From assembly GCA_037447455.1 (NCBI GenBank), contig JBBIGQ010000021.1, forward strand, positions 1 to 34,653: DNA of 34,653 nucleotides, given 5' to 3'. Under the pieces are notes generated by a model, which searched no databases, had not been told where the DNA came from, and saw nothing but the letters and a program-made list of their open reading frames with translations. How positions within the stretch are numbered: position 1 is the stretch's first letter; every line of letters starts with the position of its first letter. This document shows positions 33,324 through 34,653 of the stretch, in pieces. The position numbers were made by a program, and so were the translations under genes. This DNA is from BPGX01 sp037447455 (GTDB lineage: Bacteria > Bacteroidota > Bacteroidia > B-17B0 > Aurantibacillaceae).

Positions 33324-33552
33324 TCAAAACCCAATAAAAGCTAAATCGTCCGGGTCCTCATCAAAATCAGTGTCCAGATACTCATTCAGTACATCGGCTA
33401 AAGTGGGATAATAAAAATATTCCATATCATCATAATCATCATCTTCTTTTCTTCAAATTCATCATCATAATGTGCCGTAAAATTTTCGAGTTTTGATTTT
33501 CAATTGGATACATTTCATCATTTGACTCTAAAAAAATTAGTGTTAGTGATTG
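33324..33552 (-). pseudogene. Decayed gene for a very acidic small protein
   Basis: On the minus strand three frames read like one acidic protein. SLTLIFLESNDEMYPIENQ is followed by ENFTAHYDDEFEEK, then by EDDDYDDMEYFYYPTLADV and on to DEDPDDLAFIGF with stop at 33324-33326. The frame changes fall near short A/T runs (about 33482-33488 and 33448-33452). The last 33 residues alone form an open frame from the ATG at 33425. Family not recognised; the acidic tail would suit a nucleic-acid mimic or an antitoxin-like partner, but that is speculation. The rest of 33144-33737 has the candidate nuoB promoter and two inverted repeats only. Confidence 0.45.
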
Positions 33553-33588
33553 TCATATTTTTTATTTTTTGTAAAACTATTAATCATG

Positions 33589-33607
33589 TGTGAAATCTAT
33601 TTTCACA
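33589..33607. repeat. Small inverted repeat (7-bp stem)
   Basis: TGTGAAA and TTTCACA with a 5-nt loop. It lies between the DUF5618-like gene and the decayed acidic gene and might act as an operator-like site or transcript hairpin. Confidence 0.4.
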
Positions 33608-33626
33608 TACAACCGAGTATAGTACT

Positions 33627-33653
33627 AACTTACAAGAATTATATTTGTAAGTT
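33627..33653 (-). terminator. Hairpin downstream of the DUF5618-like gene (9-bp stem)
   Basis: AACTTACAA (33627-33635) and TTGTAAGTT (33645-33653) form a perfect 9-bp stem with a 9-nt loop, about 85 bp beyond the DUF5618-like stop. It is AT-rich and has no clean T-run, so termination would be weak; RNA processing or stability is an alternative. Confidence 0.35.
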
Positions 33654-33737
33654 CATTTTCTATCAACAATAAAAACAAATTATAGAATGGATTTCTTAAA
33701 CGATAACTTAATTATCAAAAAAATGATAAAATATTTT

Positions 33738-34127
33738 TCATTTTAATCGCTTATTTACCCATTCTATTAGTTCCTCAGCACATTCAAATGCTCCGCTCAC
33801 CGACTTATGTTCTCCAATTCCATCATAACCCATTACTAAATGAAACATCTCATAAATCTGATTAAAATAATTCAACATTTTTCTATCCTGCTTGGCAATA
33901 AAATCTCTGTAATCATCCACATTTTTTCTTGTTCGTTTACTAATTCCCTCTTGCTTCATCCATTCATTTAATGCTAACAATACCCCTCTATACGCGGTAT
34001 GACCTGCCATTGAAACATATTTATCATCTGTGTAAAAACGACCTTCCTTCTTGCCTTTTTGTTTTAATATCTGCTTGGCATTTTCTATATGCCGAATAGA
34101 ATTCTCTAATACGGTTTTTACTTTCAT
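33738..34127 (-). CDS. DUF5618-like helical protein embedded after nuoA
   Basis: 129 residues, all-helical by composition, no signal peptide or membrane segment. Segments such as SIRHIENAKQILKQKGKKEG, RFYTDDKYVSMAGHTAYRGV, KQDRKMLNYFNQIYEMFHLV and MGYDG match what I remember of the DUF5618 family, small proteins common in Bacteroidota with a helical-bundle (HEPN-like) look. No function is established that I know of. The typical HEPN R-x4-H RNase motif is not seen. The ATG is only 6 bp after the nuoA stop, so it is probably co-transcribed with nuoA. Not a known part of complex I. Confidence 0.72.
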   Translation of the reverse strand: MKVKTVLENSIRHIENAKQILKQKGKKEGRFYTDDKYVSMAGHTAYRGVLLALNEWMKQEGISKRTRKNVDDYRDFIAKQDRKMLNYFNQIYEMFHLVMGYDGIGEHKSVSGAFECAEELIEWVNKRLK

Positions 34128-34133
34128 ACTTAA

Positions 34134-34505
34134 TTATTCATTTATATTCAATATATCTTTCTTTAATAAATAATACAAGCCCACCAACAATAACGCAGAA
34201 AATACGAGTACTTCCAATACTCCAAACATTCCTAATTCCTTAAAATTTGTAGCCCACGGATACATAAAAATTACTTCTACATCAAACAATACAAATAATA
34301 AGGCCGTCAAAAAGTATTTCACTGCAAAAGGATTTCGTGCATTCCCTTCACTATGAATTCCACATTCAAACACATTATATTTTACTTTAGAATATTTTTT
34401 AGGACCTAATAAATGCGATGCAACCATCGTTACCACCACAAATGCCAATGCAATTAAAAACATTATGAAAATAGGTAAATACTGAATCAATGTACTTTTT
34501 TCCAT
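34134..34505 (-). CDS. nuoA: NADH-quinone oxidoreductase subunit A
   Basis: 123 residues with three membrane segments (about 10-32, 62-82, 92-112). The family loop is clear: KYNVFECGIHSEGNARNPFAVKYFLTALLF, of which the Cys-Gly and the acidic FDVEVIFMYPWA stretch are the usual marks. Membrane-arm subunit that lines the quinone entry site with NuoH and NuoD. First gene of the operon; candidate promoter at 34523-34550 gives a leader of about 11 nt. Normally followed directly by nuoB, but here by a DUF5618-like gene. Confidence 0.95.
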   Translation of the reverse strand: MEKSTLIQYLPIFIMFLIALAFVVVTMVASHLLGPKKYSKVKYNVFECGIHSEGNARNPFAVKYFLTALLFVLFDVEVIFMYPWATNFKELGMFGVLEVLVFSALLLVGLYYLLKKDILNINE

Positions 34506-34522
34506 AACAATTAATTTTTCTG

Positions 34523-34550
34523 CAAATATGCTGAAAATGTTACAATCAAA
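34523..34550 (-). promoter_or_regulatory. Candidate promoter of the nuoA transcript
   Basis: On the minus strand TTTG (34547-34550), 16 bp, then CATATTTG (34523-34530), one base off TAnnTTTG. Expected start near 34516, just ahead of the nuoA ATG at 34505. Nearly the whole element lies inside the 27-bp repeat described next. Confidence 0.4.
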
Positions 34551-34653
34551 AAAAACTTTTACCTTAATTTAGGTAACATTGAAAGCATATTCATGAACAC
34601 CTTAATTAAAAATATAGATCGTGAATAAATATGCTGAAAATGTTACAATCAAA
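34524..34653. repeat. 27-bp direct repeat with an intervening inverted partial copy
   Basis: Bases 34524-34550 recur exactly at 34627-34653, the window edge, so the second copy may extend further. Between them, 34573-34591 is an imperfect inverted copy (15 of 19 bases complementary to 34525-34543, differing only in the central TTCA/GAAA block). A shorter repeat, ACCTTAATT, appears at 34561 and 34599. Read on the minus strand the 27-mer spans the -33 to -7 positions of the candidate nuoA promoter. Confidence 0.75.

Noticed and set aside
1..34653. CRISPR array, tRNA, rRNA or insertion sequence
   Set aside because: No regularly spaced short repeats with unique spacers, no cloverleaf or rRNA-like sequence, and no transposase or integrase were seen. 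The 27-bp repeats at the right edge are too few and in mixed orientation.

Overview
The window looks like a chromosomal segment from a low-GC member of the phylum Bacteroidota, perhaps a Chitinophagia or Sphingobacteriia-like lineage; I cannot name a genus. The evidence is type IX secretion (T9SS) gene families (PorP/SprF proteins, SprB-like adhesins with the type B/CHU_C sorting domain, a PorE-like protein), several matches to the phylum's TAnnTTTG -7 promoter element, and A-rich leaders without Shine-Dalgarno sites.

Layout. (1) 1-453: the tail of a plus-strand gene meets a truncated GNAT acetyltransferase. (2) 467-9744, minus strand: two tandem adhesin + PorP/SprF units, probably read from one promoter at 9761-9792. 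The adhesins differ by 324 residues, which matches four extra Ig-like repeats, and share a 749-bp stretch with only two mismatches. (3) 9803-13825, minus: a PorE-like OmpA protein followed by a membrane TPR-SpoIIE phosphatase. (4) 13920-17806, plus: cinA, a pabA/trpG glutaminase, fabI, a Shethna-type [2Fe-2S] ferredoxin coupled to an unknown gene, and an SSAT-like acetyltransferase. (5) 17781-19622: two decaying genes; the second is a thioredoxin-like/propeller-like gene broken at two simple repeats. (6) 19766-20980, minus: a thiolase. (7) 21043-29858: a surface polysaccharide locus made of two convergent operons (LptG permease, Wzx flippase and GT4 on plus; Wzy-like, GT2, O-antigen ligase-like and GT17 on minus) plus a divergent GT4 gene. 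(8) 29859-34505, minus: the start of a complex I operon, nuoA-B-C-D, interrupted by foreign-looking genes.

The most unusual feature is in region 8. A complete MNT-HEPN (nucleotidyltransferase/HEPN RNase) toxin-antitoxin-type pair sits between nuoC and nuoD, joined to nuoC and to each other by 4-nt start/stop overlaps. A DUF5618-like helical protein sits 6 bp behind nuoA, followed by a decayed acidic gene, two hairpins and a candidate new promoter for nuoB. A GC-rich palindromic element lies between nuoB and nuoC, and a repeated promoter-like module lies upstream of nuoA. The MNT protein has Val in place of the signature Gly of its nucleotide-binding motif. After nuoD the operon stops and abuts the polysaccharide locus with no spacer.

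All calls come from reading the sequence and from family knowledge. No database search was run.
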